Below, one piece after another: positions 7,135-16,824 of a stretch of 64,000 nt of DNA. How positions within the stretch are numbered: the stretch's first letter is position 1; every line of letters begins with the position of its first letter. Position numbers and translations under genes: made by a program. Source of the stretch: Candidatus Rokuibacteriota bacterium (lineage in GTDB: Bacteria; Methylomirabilota; Methylomirabilia; Rokubacteriales; CSP1-6); the NCBI GenBank assembly GCA_003220615.1, contig QHTB01000134.1, forward strand, positions 36,629 through 100,628, written 5' to 3'. The notes beneath the pieces are model-generated. The model had not been told where the DNA came from. It saw nothing but the letters and a program-made list of their open reading frames with translations, and searched no databases.

Positions 7135-7560
7135 ATGAAGTCGGAGTTCATCGTCCTCGGCGAGGGCGCCTACGGCGTCGTGCTGCACGTGAAGCACGCG
7201 TCTCGCCGCTACCACGTGGCCGTGCCCAGCCGCGCCTGGAACAGGATCAAGCACGATCATCGGTCGCGCGAAGACATCGTGATCGCCGTGCTGGCTAGCC
7301 CCCACGCCCGCCACCTCGCCGACATTGAACTCGCCGTGTATCCCGATTGGCTCAACACGGCAGCCTTCTTCGTGCCGAAGACGATCAGGGAACCCTGGCT
7401 GGGCGATCTCCGCGAGGACCGAAAGCGGATGGTGGCGGCCGGCTGCAGCCGCCGCACGATCCTGTGGGCGACGCTGACGCAGATCGTCTTGCTCTTGCTC
7501 CACGCGGCCCACCACACGCTGCTGCGCATCATCTGCGCGGTAACGCGCCACGCGGGCTGA
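7135..7560 (+). CDS. Hypothetical protein in padR operon, one C-terminal hydrophobic segment
   Basis: I do not recognise this 141-residue protein. The first ~90 residues are mixed alpha/beta and basic (MKSEFIVLGEGAYGVVLHVK). A short charged region (WLGDLREDRKRMVAAGCSRRT) is followed by the hydrophobic stretch ILWATLTQIVLLLLH, a probable single membrane helix. It begins 16 bp after padR with the same orientation, so the two are probably co-transcribed and PadR-regulated. Without homologues I cannot say whether it is a membrane-associated enzyme fragment or a regulator partner. Confidence 0.6.
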   Translation: MKSEFIVLGEGAYGVVLHVKHASRRYHVAVPSRAWNRIKHDHRSREDIVIAVLASPHARHLADIELAVYPDWLNTAAFFVPKTIREPWLGDLREDRKRMVAAGCSRRTILWATLTQIVLLLLHAAHHTLLRIICAVTRHAG

Positions 7561-7599
7561 CGGTCCGAGAGGCTGACGCCACGCGATGTTGACAGCCCG

Positions 7600-8490
7600 C
7601 TACGGGCTGATCCAGTCGCGGAATCTCCGGAACGCGTCCTTGATCTCGTTGCCGGCGTTGCGCGCGTCGCGCTTGGTCGTTTCCCAGTCCTCGCGGATCT
7701 TCGTCTTCAAGTCCGGCTCGGGCCGTGGCGGCGATGGTGGACCGGGCCGCTCCTCGCGGCTCGTCGGCGGCGACGGCAGCGCGATGACGGGCGCCGGGGG
7801 AACGCCGGGTGAGGTCGTCTCCGGGGTCACGCGCGCCTCGGATTGAGGACGCGGCGGCTCGGCCGAGGGCGACGCCGACGGCGCCGAGCTGAGCGATGCG
7901 GGCTTCCGCACGAACGTCGCCGCGGCCGCGGCATGCGGCGGCTCCGTCAGTCCCCGCGCGGCAGCCGAGCGCGGCGCCTCGGCAGCCACGACTCGCTCGA
8001 TCTGCTTGACGTTGGCCTGCACGCGCGCGACGTCGCCGCTCATCTGACGGAGCGCCGTCTGGGTGTTGGTCATCCGCGTCTCGAGCCCGGCGACACGGTC
8101 ATCGAGTCGATGCGCCAGCCGGTCGGCGGACTCTGCTCCGCCCTCCACGCGAGATTCGACACTGGCCACGCGCTTGTCCAATCCGAGTACTTCCTCGCGC
8201 ACCTCGGCGATCTTCGTCGCGACGCCGTCCTGCTCCGTCCGGGCCTGCCGCGCGGCCCGGCCCTGCTGGACGAGGCCGATGACGCCGATCACGGCGATGA
8301 GCGCGAAGCACGTGGCGGCGAAGGCGTGGCCGAGGCGAGTCAGGCCGGCATCACCGGACGGCTCGGCGTCTGAGTTGGTCGCGCGGGAAGACGGATACCA
8401 GTGACGCAGGAGCAGTGCGCACATCACGAGCGCGCCGAATCCGCTGATGAGAACGACGGCCGGCAGGGACCAGTGGGCAAACACTTGCAT
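7600..8490 (-). CDS. Hypothetical membrane protein with coiled coil and proline-rich linker
   Basis: The 296 residues fall into clear parts. A first membrane helix lies at ~8-28 and a second at ~55-72. A heptad-patterned coiled coil follows at ~85-165 (IAEVREEVLGLDKRVASVES). Then comes a Pro/Ser/Ala-rich linker at ~175-255 and a short basic amphipathic C-terminal helix (DAFRRFRDWI). An AGGAGG lies just before the ATG. This layout suggests an inner-membrane anchor that projects a rod and a flexible arm, but no family is recognisable. Its nearest neighbour is the separate aldehyde oxidoreductase operon ~70 bp upstream on the same strand. Confidence 0.65.
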   Translation of the reverse strand: MQVFAHWSLPAVVLISGFGALVMCALLLRHWYPSSRATNSDAEPSGDAGLTRLGHAFAATCFALIAVIGVIGLVQQGRAARQARTEQDGVATKIAEVREEVLGLDKRVASVESRVEGGAESADRLAHRLDDRVAGLETRMTNTQTALRQMSGDVARVQANVKQIERVVAAEAPRSAAARGLTEPPHAAAAATFVRKPASLSSAPSASPSAEPPRPQSEARVTPETTSPGVPPAPVIALPSPPTSREERPGPPSPPRPEPDLKTKIREDWETTKRDARNAGNEIKDAFRRFRDWISP

Positions 8491-8557
8491 ACCCCTCCTT
8501 TGCCCCTAACACCTGAGTACCGAAGCACACGACGTGCCGATTCGGAGGGTTGAGCGG

Positions 8558-10375
8558 TCAGAGACCGAGCGACGACAGGCGGGCGCGCGTCGGGACACCG
8601 TCGGTGTCCCATCCGCGCAGACGGTAGTACGCGTCGAGCATGGCCGAGAGCTCGTCCGGTGGACAGTACATCCCGGCCGACGGGCCGTCGGGGATCGGCT
8701 CGTGCATCACCTTCCACGGCAGGACGTCGTCGTGGCGGCGCACGCCCTCGCGCACGTTGAAGAGCCGCTCGAGGTTCACGATGCGCTCGCCGACGCGCTC
8801 GACCTCGTCCACGGTGACGTCCCACCCGGTGACCGCGCGGATCATCGCCGCGTAGGGCTCGCCGACATACAGCCCGAACCCGCGCTCGGAGGTGAAGCGA
8901 CACATCACCAGCGAATCGCCGACGGCCGTGAAGTGCTGGCTGCGGATGGCGAAGGCCGGCTTGTCGGCCGTCGAGCGGCGATCGAAGCCCGCCGCGTACT
9001 GGGGCGTCGGCCGGGTGTCGTGATGGCTGCCGCCGCGAGTGGCCGTCGCGTACCCGATCGACAGCCCTTTGAGCGCGCGCGCCGAGTGGGCCGGGAGCTC
9101 CAGGCGCTTCACCGCGTACACGAGCTTGGTCCCTTCGGGATGGACCGATTCGGCCAGTCGCCACGCGCCCTCGGCGATCCGGGCGCCGAATCCCTCGCGC
9201 GCCGCGGTCATCTCCACGAGCCGGAGCATGCCGCGCCAGTCGCCCCAGCCGAACGGCACGCCGACGTCCTCGCGCTTGAGCCAGCCGCGCTCGAGCGCCT
9301 CGCAGACGAACGCCAGCGTGACGCCAATCGAGATCGTGTCCATGCCGAGCAGATCGCAGAGGTCGTTGGCAAGAATCAACGCTTCGGGGTTGGCGATGCC
9401 GAGCATCGGGCCGAGCGCAAAGATCGTCTCGTACTCCGGCATCTTCGCGCGCGTGCCCGCGAACTCACCCTCGCCGATCGCGTACTGCTTGCCGCACGCG
9501 ACCGGACACTTGAGGCACGTCGTGTCGCGGTCGTGGTAGTGCGCCTTCATCGTGTCGCCGTTCACGGCGGCCGCCTCGGCGAACGTCTCCTGGCGCAGGT
9601 TATAGGCGCCGAGCGCGCCGATGGCGTTGATGGGCCCCACCAGGAACGGCGTCCCGAAGGTCGACAGGGCCTGGGTGCCCGTCTTCAACGGCTCGCGGGT
9701 CTGGTCGATCAGCGCCTTCAGACCCGGAGCATCAGCGACTTCCGTCTTGCGGCCGCCCTTGACCACCACGGCCTTGAGGTTCTTGCTGCCGAGCACGGCC
9801 CCGAGGCCGCCGCGGCCGGACACGCCTTCGCGGTTCTTCCAGTAATGCGCCATCGCGGCGAAGCGGACGCGTCGCTCGCCGGCGGGGCCGATGGCGATGG
9901 CATCCGCGTCGGTGCCTTCGGCAGCCACGAGCGCCTGCACCGTGTCGCGCGTCGTCCGCCCGCGGAGATCGTCGGCCGCCTTGAGCTCGGCGCCCTGCTC
10001 GGTGACGACGAGATAGCCCGGGCCGGCCGCGCGGCCCGTGATGATGACGGCGTCGAATCCCGTGCGCTTGAGCGTGGCCGGGAAGCGGCCCCCGAACGTC
10101 GAGTCGAAGAAGAGATTGGTGAGCGGTGACTTGGCGGCCACGCACGCGCGGCTGTTGCCGGGAACCGTCGTGTCGGTGATGGGACCGACGGAGAAGACGA
10201 TCGCGTTGGCGGGATCGAACGCGTCGACGCCGGCGGGCACGCGGTCGTACAGCAGGCGGGCGGCCAATCCGTTGCCGCCGAGAAACGCGCGCGCGGTCGC
10301 CTCGTCGAGCGGTTCGATGCGCGAGGTCGCCCGCGTGAGATCGACGGCGAGGACCCGACCACCGTAACCGCGCAC
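8558..10375 (-). CDS. Aldehyde:ferredoxin oxidoreductase family tungstoenzyme
   Basis: This 605-residue protein matches the AOR family along its length. It has the N-terminal pterin-binding part (FLGGNGLAARLLYD, GPITDTTVPGNSR), the central GVSGRGGLGAVLGSKNLKA, the cluster motif CLKCPVACG with a later single Cys (DSLVMCRF) for a [4Fe-4S] cluster, and CDLLGMDTISIG. Such enzymes oxidise aldehydes to acids (or reduce acids) with ferredoxin, using a tungsten bis-pterin cofactor in the cytoplasm. The GTG start is 2 bp after the stop of a large TPR gene, so it closes a TPR-TPR-AOR transcription unit. No dedicated ferredoxin gene is visible nearby. The natural substrate cannot be told. Confidence 0.93.
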   Translation of the reverse strand: MRGYGGRVLAVDLTRATSRIEPLDEATARAFLGGNGLAARLLYDRVPAGVDAFDPANAIVFSVGPITDTTVPGNSRACVAAKSPLTNLFFDSTFGGRFPATLKRTGFDAVIITGRAAGPGYLVVTEQGAELKAADDLRGRTTRDTVQALVAAEGTDADAIAIGPAGERRVRFAAMAHYWKNREGVSGRGGLGAVLGSKNLKAVVVKGGRKTEVADAPGLKALIDQTREPLKTGTQALSTFGTPFLVGPINAIGALGAYNLRQETFAEAAAVNGDTMKAHYHDRDTTCLKCPVACGKQYAIGEGEFAGTRAKMPEYETIFALGPMLGIANPEALILANDLCDLLGMDTISIGVTLAFVCEALERGWLKREDVGVPFGWGDWRGMLRLVEMTAAREGFGARIAEGAWRLAESVHPEGTKLVYAVKRLELPAHSARALKGLSIGYATATRGGSHHDTRPTPQYAAGFDRRSTADKPAFAIRSQHFTAVGDSLVMCRFTSERGFGLYVGEPYAAMIRAVTGWDVTVDEVERVGERIVNLERLFNVREGVRRHDDVLPWKVMHEPIPDGPSAGMYCPPDELSAMLDAYYRLRGWDTDGVPTRARLSSLGL

Positions 10376-10377
10376 GA

Positions 10378-13356
10378 TCAGCGCTTGAGGTCGGCCAGGG
10401 CTTGCCGGGCGGCGGCGGCGAGATCGGCGGGCACGCCGCTCTGTGCAATCAGCTTGCGGTAAACCGTCGCGGCCGCGTCAGGCTGGCGGAGCGCGGCCAG
10501 GGCCTTCCCGGCCTCGAGCAGCGCGCGACGCCCCGCGGGGGCGTCGGGCGCCAGGTACGCCGCGCTCAGGTAGTACTCACTCGCCTGAAGCTGATCACCG
10601 TCGCCGGCGAACGTCGCGCCGATCGCGAGCGCGGCCTGGGCAGCGAGCCCCGGATCGGACTGGCGCAGCACGGGCTCGAGCGACGTGCGCGCGTCGGCCC
10701 AGCGCTTGTCGGCGGAGAGGAGACGGGCGTGAGCCAGCCGCGTCTCCGGCGTCCACGCCGTCGCCGGCGCCGTGCGCGCCGCGCGTTCGAACGCATCGAG
10801 CGCGCCGGTGCGATCGCCAGCCGCCTCGCGCGCGCGCGCGAGCGCCAGGAGGAGCTGCGGCGCGCGGGCGTCGTTGGGCGCGGCCGCGACGAGGTCGTCG
10901 AGCGCCTTCTGCGCCTCACCAGCCCTGCCGGTCTCGAGCTGCGCCTGGGCCAGCAACAGCCGGGAGTCCTCCACGAAGGGCGACTTCGGATAGAACTGGC
11001 GCAGGAGCATCAGCATCTCGTAGGCGACCGGCCAGGCGCCGGCCTTGCCAGCGTCGTCGCCGACACGCATCAGGACGTCGTCGGCCGCCTCGTCATCGGT
11101 GAAGTCCGTGACGAGTCGCTTGGCGTAGCCGACGGCAGCCGGCCAGTCCTTGTCCTCGGCGCCGAGGGCAGCGAGGACGTAGAGCAGCCGCGGAGCGGTG
11201 GGGCTTCGCGGCGCGGCGTCGAGCGCGGCCTGAGCAGCCGGACGGAACTCGCGCGTCTTCCCCTGCTCGTACGCGACGACGGCGAGGCCGTACTCGGCAG
11301 CTCGGGTGATCGGCGCCGAGCCCTGGTCCCGCGCTTCGGTGAAGCTCTTCGTCGCGTCGTCGAACCGGCGCTCCGCCAGCGCCACTGCGCCGAGGCCGAG
11401 GCCAGCGAGATCGGCCACGCCTTCGCGCTGCGCCGCTGCAAACTCTCGGGCCGCGTCGGCGGGCCGACCAGTGGCCAGGAGCGTGGCGCCGAGTCCTGCG
11501 TGGGCGCGTCCGAGCAGCGGCGGGAACGGCGCGCGGGTGATCCAGTCACGCAGCTGGCGCTGGGCGAGCCCGGCTTGCCCCGTGCGGGCCAGCAACAGCG
11601 CGTGATTCAGACGCACGAAGTCGGTGTGCGGATGGTTGGCCTGCGTGGCCATGATCCGCTCGACGAGCTGGCGCGCCTGCTCGACGTTGCCCGCCGCCAG
11701 CATCAGCTCCGAGGCGAGCACGAGCGCGTCCGCCGCGCGCGGATCGCCGGACTGCGTGCGCGAGACTTCGAGGAATTGCTGGAGCGCCTCGTCTCGCCGG
11801 CCCTGGCGCAGCGCCGTCCACGCGAGCGCCGTGCGCAGCGTCGGCGTCTGGCCGTCGGTGGGGAATTCCACGAGGACGCGGCGGTACGCGTCAGCGGCCT
11901 GAGCGTAGTTGCCGGCGTGATAGGCCGCCTCGCCCTGGAGCATGAGGGCGGCGCTGCGAATCTCGGGCGGCATGCTGGCGCTCAGGAGCGGCGCCAGATC
12001 ACTCAACGCCTGCGCGAACTCGCGCAGCTCGAAGTTGGTCTGGGCCAGCCTCAACGTCGCGCGACGTCCGACCACGCTGGCCGGATCGATCCCGCGGGCC
12101 AGCTCGTACTGGGTCCGCGCTTCGTCGCGGTTGCCGTCGGCGTAGTGAGCCTCGCCCTTGATCAGGAGCACCCACGCGCGGGCGGCCGGCGTCAGGGTGA
12201 TGGCCAGCAGGTCCTGTGTGAGGCTGAGCGCAACGGGGGCCTGGCCGCTCTCGATGGCGCCGCCGGCCAAGCGGAGGCGAGCCGGCAGGGCCAGCGGCGA
12301 GCGGCGCGACTGAAGCTGGTTCACGTGCTGGGACGCGCCGTTCCAATCGGCCGACGCGATGGAGGTCAGCGCGAGGCCGAGCTCGGCCCAGTCGCGCTCC
12401 GAGGCCGAGCTCTCGGGCGATGCGGGAGCGCCGAGGTACGTGCGAAACACCGTGGCGGCCTCGGCCGGCTTGCCGGCATCGCGCAGCGCCCATCCCTGCC
12501 GGAGCAGGCTCGTGACGAGCAGCGGGTGCAGCCCGGGCTGCGCGAAGCGCACGAACTCGCGCGCCGCATCGTCCGAACGGCCGAGCCGGGCGAGGGCCTC
12601 GGCGTGCCAGAAGAGGACGTCGCGCTCGAGACCCGCCGAGGCCGGCCGGCGCTGCATCAGATCGGCCCACGCCTTCTCCGCCTGGTCGTACTGCTTGAGC
12701 GTGTACAGCGCCAGGGTCAGGCCGTGGCGAACCCACGTGTCGGCGGGGGCCGCCAGGTTGGTCTTCTCGAGACGCCTGAACGCGTCGAGAGCACGGGCAC
12801 CGTCGCCGAGGCGCAGTGCGGTGAAGCCGCTCCCAAAGACGGCCCACGCCGCGAGATCGGCGGCTTCGCGATCGGCGGCGACCTGACGGAAGAGGCGATC
12901 GGCTTCCTCGAAGCGTCCGAGCCGATAATTGGTTTCGCCGAGCCAGTACCGCGCATCGACGAGCAGGTCGGGATTGCTGGTGCCCCTCAGCACCTGCTCA
13001 AGCGCTCGGGCCGCCTCGTCGAATTCTCCCTTGGCGAATTTCGAACGGCCGCACTCGAGCGACTCCGAAGAGATCCGGAGCCACGCGCCCGCACACGGCA
13101 GCACTCTCGATGCCGGCACCGCGGCGGTCGGCTTGCTCGCCGCCGGCAGCACCACCGTCGCCGGTGGCAGCGGCGGCACGTCGATGGGCGGGGGCGGCGG
13201 CGCTAGACGCGCGATCTGAAGTGCTGGCTTGTCGAGCGGCGCGGAGACGAACGGCACCAGCGAGATGACGTCGGGCGGCGGCGGCTTGGGCGGCATCGGC
13301 GTCGCGGCGACGAAGACGAGCCACATCGTCGCGAGGCCGAACAACCGGCGACTCAC
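10378..13356 (-). CDS. Large tetratricopeptide-repeat protein, exported
   Basis: This 992-residue protein begins VSRRLFGLATMWLVFVAATP, a short signal-like segment followed by a proline-rich region. TPR-like helical pairs then fill the rest (FDEAARALEQVL, YADGNRDEARTQYELARGI, and so on, about 20 units). The GTG start overlaps the stop of the preceding TPR gene (GTGA), implying translational coupling; the longer start in the ORF track runs inside that upstream gene. Large periplasmic TPR proteins act as scaffolds for outer-membrane or envelope complexes. The specific partner is unknown, and coupling to an aldehyde oxidoreductase is unusual. Confidence 0.85.
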   Translation of the reverse strand: MSRRLFGLATMWLVFVAATPMPPKPPPPDVISLVPFVSAPLDKPALQIARLAPPPPPIDVPPLPPATVVLPAASKPTAAVPASRVLPCAGAWLRISSESLECGRSKFAKGEFDEAARALEQVLRGTSNPDLLVDARYWLGETNYRLGRFEEADRLFRQVAADREAADLAAWAVFGSGFTALRLGDGARALDAFRRLEKTNLAAPADTWVRHGLTLALYTLKQYDQAEKAWADLMQRRPASAGLERDVLFWHAEALARLGRSDDAAREFVRFAQPGLHPLLVTSLLRQGWALRDAGKPAEAATVFRTYLGAPASPESSASERDWAELGLALTSIASADWNGASQHVNQLQSRRSPLALPARLRLAGGAIESGQAPVALSLTQDLLAITLTPAARAWVLLIKGEAHYADGNRDEARTQYELARGIDPASVVGRRATLRLAQTNFELREFAQALSDLAPLLSASMPPEIRSAALMLQGEAAYHAGNYAQAADAYRRVLVEFPTDGQTPTLRTALAWTALRQGRRDEALQQFLEVSRTQSGDPRAADALVLASELMLAAGNVEQARQLVERIMATQANHPHTDFVRLNHALLLARTGQAGLAQRQLRDWITRAPFPPLLGRAHAGLGATLLATGRPADAAREFAAAQREGVADLAGLGLGAVALAERRFDDATKSFTEARDQGSAPITRAAEYGLAVVAYEQGKTREFRPAAQAALDAAPRSPTAPRLLYVLAALGAEDKDWPAAVGYAKRLVTDFTDDEAADDVLMRVGDDAGKAGAWPVAYEMLMLLRQFYPKSPFVEDSRLLLAQAQLETGRAGEAQKALDDLVAAAPNDARAPQLLLALARAREAAGDRTGALDAFERAARTAPATAWTPETRLAHARLLSADKRWADARTSLEPVLRQSDPGLAAQAALAIGATFAGDGDQLQASEYYLSAAYLAPDAPAGRRALLEAGKALAALRQPDAAATVYRKLIAQSGVPADLAAAARQALADLKR

Positions 13357-14726
13357 GATCCGCTCTTCGGCTTCACCGCCGGGCCCCCACTGCTCATGCG
13401 CTGCTTCACGGCCACAACACGCTCCTTCGCCCAGTCGCGAAGCGTGGGATCCGGGCTCTTGGCCGCGACCGACTCGTACGCGGCCAGCGCGGCGCGCCAC
13501 TCGCGCTGTTCCTCTCGCGCCAGGCCGAGCCCGGCCAGCGCGCGATACCGCACCGCTGCGTCGGCCGATTTCATCTCGGCAGCCGCCTCGAAGGCTTTCG
13601 CCGCGATCGGAAAGCGCTTGAGCTTGAGCTCGGACTCGCCGGAGAGGAGGAGCGCCTCGGAGCGCACGCCGTCCTCTTCGCTCTTGGTCGCCGCCTGGGC
13701 CTGCGTGGCCGCGTCCTTATAGTCCTTGCGCTTGAAGGCGGCCTTGGCGAGGTCGAGCGCGGCGCGATGGGCCAGCGGGTGGTCGGGGAACTCGGCCCGC
13801 AGCTTCTTCCACGCCGCCTCCTGATCCTTCGGCCGAGCCAGCCGCCCGGCGATGCCCGCCGCGTCGTTGAGCGCTTCGGCGGTCGTCGGTGACTGGGCCA
13901 TCAGCGCCGCGTACGTGTCCTGCATCTCCTGGCGGTCGCCGTGGCGGGCCAGCGTCTCGTTGATCACCGCCCGCGCCGCCGGGACGTCGGGATGCTGGGG
14001 GGCCGCCTCGATGAAGGCTCGCAGGTCGGCCACGCCCGCACGCGGATCACCGCCGTTCACCTTGGCCATTCCCAGCAGGTACCGCGCGTCCGGCGCGAGC
14101 TTGTGGGAGGAATTCTTGGCCACGAAGCCCTGCAGCAACGGCACCGCCTCGTTGAAGCGCCGCTGCTCGACGAGCGCGCGCGCCAGGTAGAAGGTGGCCG
14201 ACGGGGCCAGCGCGTGCGTGGGCCAGGTGTCGATGAACTCGCGGAACGCCTTGGCCGCCTCGGCGTGCTTCTGCTCGAGCTCCGTCCACGCCAGGCCGTA
14301 CTGCGCCTCGGGTGCGAGCGGCGAGGTCGCATCGGCCTTCAGGACGGACTCGTACGCGGCCCGCGCGTCGGCGAAACGGCGGAGACGAAAGAGGGCTTCG
14401 CCCTCCCAGAACTTCACCTCGAGCGGCCGGCCCGGAGGTGGCTGAAAGGTCTGCGCGCGTTTGAAGGCCTCGAGCGCCGCTTCGTTGTCGCCGACGGCCA
14501 GCCGGGCGCGTCCGAGCAACAGCACGGCGTCGGGCAGGCGCGAGTCCTTGGGGAACTCCTGAACGAATCGCTCCAGCGCACGACGGGCAACCGGCACGAT
14601 GCCGTCGGCCGTCGCGCGCTCGCCGACAAGGAAGAGGCGGTCGGCCTCCTCCACCGCACGCGCGGCCGAGAGGGGGAGGAACGCGAAGAAGAGGAACGCC
14701 AACGCCGTGAAGCCGCGGCGCTTCAT
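13353..14726 (-). CDS. Periplasmic tetratricopeptide-repeat protein
   Basis: The true start is the ATG at 14726 (MKRRGFTALAFLFFAFLPLSAARA), giving a 457-residue protein with a clear signal peptide cleaved near ARA. TPR-like repeats follow: PDAVLLLGRARLAVGDNEAALEAFKRA, APEAQYGLAWTELEQKHAEAAKAF and others. The order of repeats resembles YbgF/CpoB- and BamD-like helper proteins of the envelope. The 762-residue ORF of the track runs upstream into the divergent HAD gene and is not real. It is translationally coupled to the larger TPR gene downstream. Confidence 0.87.
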   Translation of the reverse strand: MKRRGFTALAFLFFAFLPLSAARAVEEADRLFLVGERATADGIVPVARRALERFVQEFPKDSRLPDAVLLLGRARLAVGDNEAALEAFKRAQTFQPPPGRPLEVKFWEGEALFRLRRFADARAAYESVLKADATSPLAPEAQYGLAWTELEQKHAEAAKAFREFIDTWPTHALAPSATFYLARALVEQRRFNEAVPLLQGFVAKNSSHKLAPDARYLLGMAKVNGGDPRAGVADLRAFIEAAPQHPDVPAARAVINETLARHGDRQEMQDTYAALMAQSPTTAEALNDAAGIAGRLARPKDQEAAWKKLRAEFPDHPLAHRAALDLAKAAFKRKDYKDAATQAQAATKSEEDGVRSEALLLSGESELKLKRFPIAAKAFEAAAEMKSADAAVRYRALAGLGLAREEQREWRAALAAYESVAAKSPDPTLRDWAKERVVAVKQRMSSGGPAVKPKSGS

Positions 14727-14765
14727 GATGACCCGAGTATCGTAGCACGGTATCCTACGGCCACC

Positions 14766-15413
14766 GTGCGTCTGTGCGTGTTCGATCTCGATCACACGCT
14801 GATCCGTTCGCCGCTCGATCTGGCCGCGATGGCGCTCGACATGCGGGCCCGACTCGAGGTGACGTGCGGCCCCCTGGCCCCGCGCTCCGATCGCTATCGC
14901 GTGAACGAGCTCATCACGCACTGCCGCCGTGACGCGCCGGCGCTCCTCGACACGCTGTGGGCGATCGCGCTCGATCACGAGCGGCGAGCGCTGGACGGCG
15001 CGTCGCTCGAGCCAGGGGCCCGCGACGCCATCGAGGGCGCACGCGCTGCCCGCTTCGCCGTCGCGCTGTGGACGAACAACGCCCGGGAGATCACGGCCGA
15101 CGTGCTCGACCGCTTCGGCCTGCTCGGCGGGTTCGACTTGATCGTCACGCGCGACGAGATGGACGCGCTCAAGCCCGATCCCGCCGGCTGGCGCGTGATT
15201 CGCGAGCGCTTCGGGGACTGCGCGGCGGTCGTCGTCGGCGACTCCTGGGTGGATGGCGTGGCCGCGGCCGCCGCCGGCGTACCGTTCGTCGCCTACCGAC
15301 CCCGCCTGGAGGATCTCGAGCGCTGGCAGGTGAAGCCCGAGACCATCCTGGATGACCTCGCCACGTTGCCGGGGTGGCTCGCGGCAAACTTCGATGGCCG
15401 AGGCGAGCGGTGA
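14766..15413 (+). CDS. HAD-superfamily hydrolase
   Basis: This 215-residue protein opens with the HAD nucleophile motif VFDLDHTLIRS. It has motif II in AVALWTNNARE, a motif III lysine in DALKPDPAGW, and motif IV GDSWVDGVAAAAAG, all in order. The helical cap after motif I suggests a C1-cap phosphatase of the phosphoglycolate/pyrophosphatase type. The start is a GTG right at the nucleophile strand; the track's 490-residue ORF is antisense read-through. Its last codons (GRGER, then stop) and the rarA start lie in a copy of a repeat found elsewhere in the window, suggesting the C-terminus was rebuilt by repeat insertion. Confidence 0.88.
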   Translation: MRLCVFDLDHTLIRSPLDLAAMALDMRARLEVTCGPLAPRSDRYRVNELITHCRRDAPALLDTLWAIALDHERRALDGASLEPGARDAIEGARAARFAVALWTNNAREITADVLDRFGLLGGFDLIVTRDEMDALKPDPAGWRVIRERFGDCAAVVVGDSWVDGVAAAAAGVPFVAYRPRLEDLERWQVKPETILDDLATLPGWLAANFDGRGER

Positions 15414-16774
15414 AATCGACGGGAGATCTCTTCGGCTCAGAGCCCGATGAAGCGTCGCGACGAGCATCGCCGGGTACGCCGCTGGCCGACCGCATGCGGC
15501 CGCAGACGCTCGACGAGATGGTCGGTCAGGAGCACCTCGTCGGCCCCGGGCGCGTCCTGCGCGACGCCATCGAGCGCGGCGAGCTTCACTCGATGATCCT
15601 CTGGGGTCCGCCCGGTTCGGGCAAGACCACGCTCGCCTCACTCATGGCCCACGTCGCCGGCGCTCGGTTCGTCGCCTTCTCGGCCGTCCTCTCGGGGGTC
15701 AAGGAGATCCGCCAGGTGATCGCCGAGGCCGACGTCGAACGGACCCGCAGCGGCCGGCGCACGATCCTCTTCGTCGACGAGATCCATCGCTTCAACCGGG
15801 CGCAGCAGGACGCCTTCCTGCCCCACGTCGAGAAGGGCACGGTCGTGCTGGTGGGCGCGACCACCGAGAACCCGTCCTTCGAGGTGAACGGGGCACTGCT
15901 CTCGCGCTGCCGCGTCTACGTCCTGCACGGGCTCGCCGAGGACGATCTGCTCGGGATCATGCGCCGCGCGCTCACCGACCGAGAGCGCGGCCTGGCCGCG
16001 CTCCGGCCCGAGGCCGACGACGACGCGCTCCGCCTGATCGCTCGCCTGGCCAACGGCGACGCCCGCGCCGCGCTCAACATGCTGGAGCTGGCCGTCACCA
16101 TGGTGGCGCGGGGCGCCCGGCCGGCCCGGGTCACCGACACGGCGATCCGGGAGGCGGCGCAGAAGAAAACGCTGCTCTACGACAAGTCGGGCGAGGAGCA
16201 CTACAACCTCATCTCCGCGCTCCACAAATCGCTCCGCGACTCCGACCCCGACGCGTCGCTGTACTGGATGACGCGAATGCTGGAGTCCGGCGAGGATCCG
16301 CTCTACGTCGCGCGCCGCCTGGTCCGGTTCGCGTCCGAGGACGTGGGCAACGCCGACCCCGTCGCGCTGACGCTCACGCTGGCTGCCAAGGACGCCTACG
16401 ATTTCCTGGGCTCGCCGGAGGGCGAGCTGGCTCTCGCCCAGGCGACGCTGTACCTGGCCCTGGCGCCGAAGTCGAACGCGGTCTACACGGCCTACAACGA
16501 GGCCAAGGCCGACGTGGAAGAGCGCCCGACCGAGCCGGTGCCGCTCCACATCCGCAACGCGCCCACCGGGCTCATGAAGGGCCTCGGCTACGGCCGCGGC
16601 TATCAGTACGCTCACGACGCCGAGGACGCGCGGGTCGATCAAGAGCACCTGCCCGAGGCGTTGCGCGACCGCCAGTACTACCAGCCGACCGAGCGTGGAC
16701 TCGAAGCTGAGCTCGGCCGCCGCCTCGCCGAGTGGCGCCGATGGCGCGCTGAGCAACGAAACCGGTCGAGCTGA
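15410..16774 (+). CDS. rarA: Replication-associated recombination protein A (MgsA/RarA AAA+ ATPase)
   Basis: The 454-residue AAA+ clamp-loader relative has [19 protein letters not shown] at the start, Walker A GPPGSGKT, Walker [10 protein letters not shown], sensor GATTENPSF and arginine finger SRC. The C-terminal tetramerisation part contains [26 protein letters not shown] and [16 protein letters not shown]. RarA acts at stalled forks with SSB and RecA. I take the GTG at 15410, overlapping the HAD stop (GTGA); the ORF-track start at 15374 would lie inside the HAD gene. The overlap region is part of the dispersed repeat. Confidence 0.94.
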   Translation: MKSTGDLFGSEPDEASRRASPGTPLADRMRPQTLDEMVGQEHLVGPGRVLRDAIERGELHSMILWGPPGSGKTTLASLMAHVAGARFVAFSAVLSGVKEIRQVIAEADVERTRSGRRTILFVDEIHRFNRAQQDAFLPHVEKGTVVLVGATTENPSFEVNGALLSRCRVYVLHGLAEDDLLGIMRRALTDRERGLAALRPEADDDALRLIARLANGDARAALNMLELAVTMVARGARPARVTDTAIREAAQKKTLLYDKSGEEHYNLISALHKSLRDSDPDASLYWMTRMLESGEDPLYVARRLVRFASEDVGNADPVALTLTLAAKDAYDFLGSPEGELALAQATLYLALAPKSNAVYTAYNEAKADVEERPTEPVPLHIRNAPTGLMKGLGYGRGYQYAHDAEDARVDQEHLPEALRDRQYYQPTERGLEAELGRRLAEWRRWRAEQRNRSS

Positions 16775-16824
16775 CCGACGTCTACTGGCACCTCACTTGC
16801 GGATACCCCCGCGGGAGGTGTGCG

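Noticed and set aside
8534-10129. 531-aa plus-strand ORF
   Set aside because: Antisense to the aldehyde:ferredoxin oxidoreductase; Arg/Ala/Asp-rich with no domain, a typical high-GC shadow frame.
10402-13206. 934-aa plus-strand ORF
   Set aside because: Antisense to the large TPR gene, extreme Arg/Gly/Glu composition.
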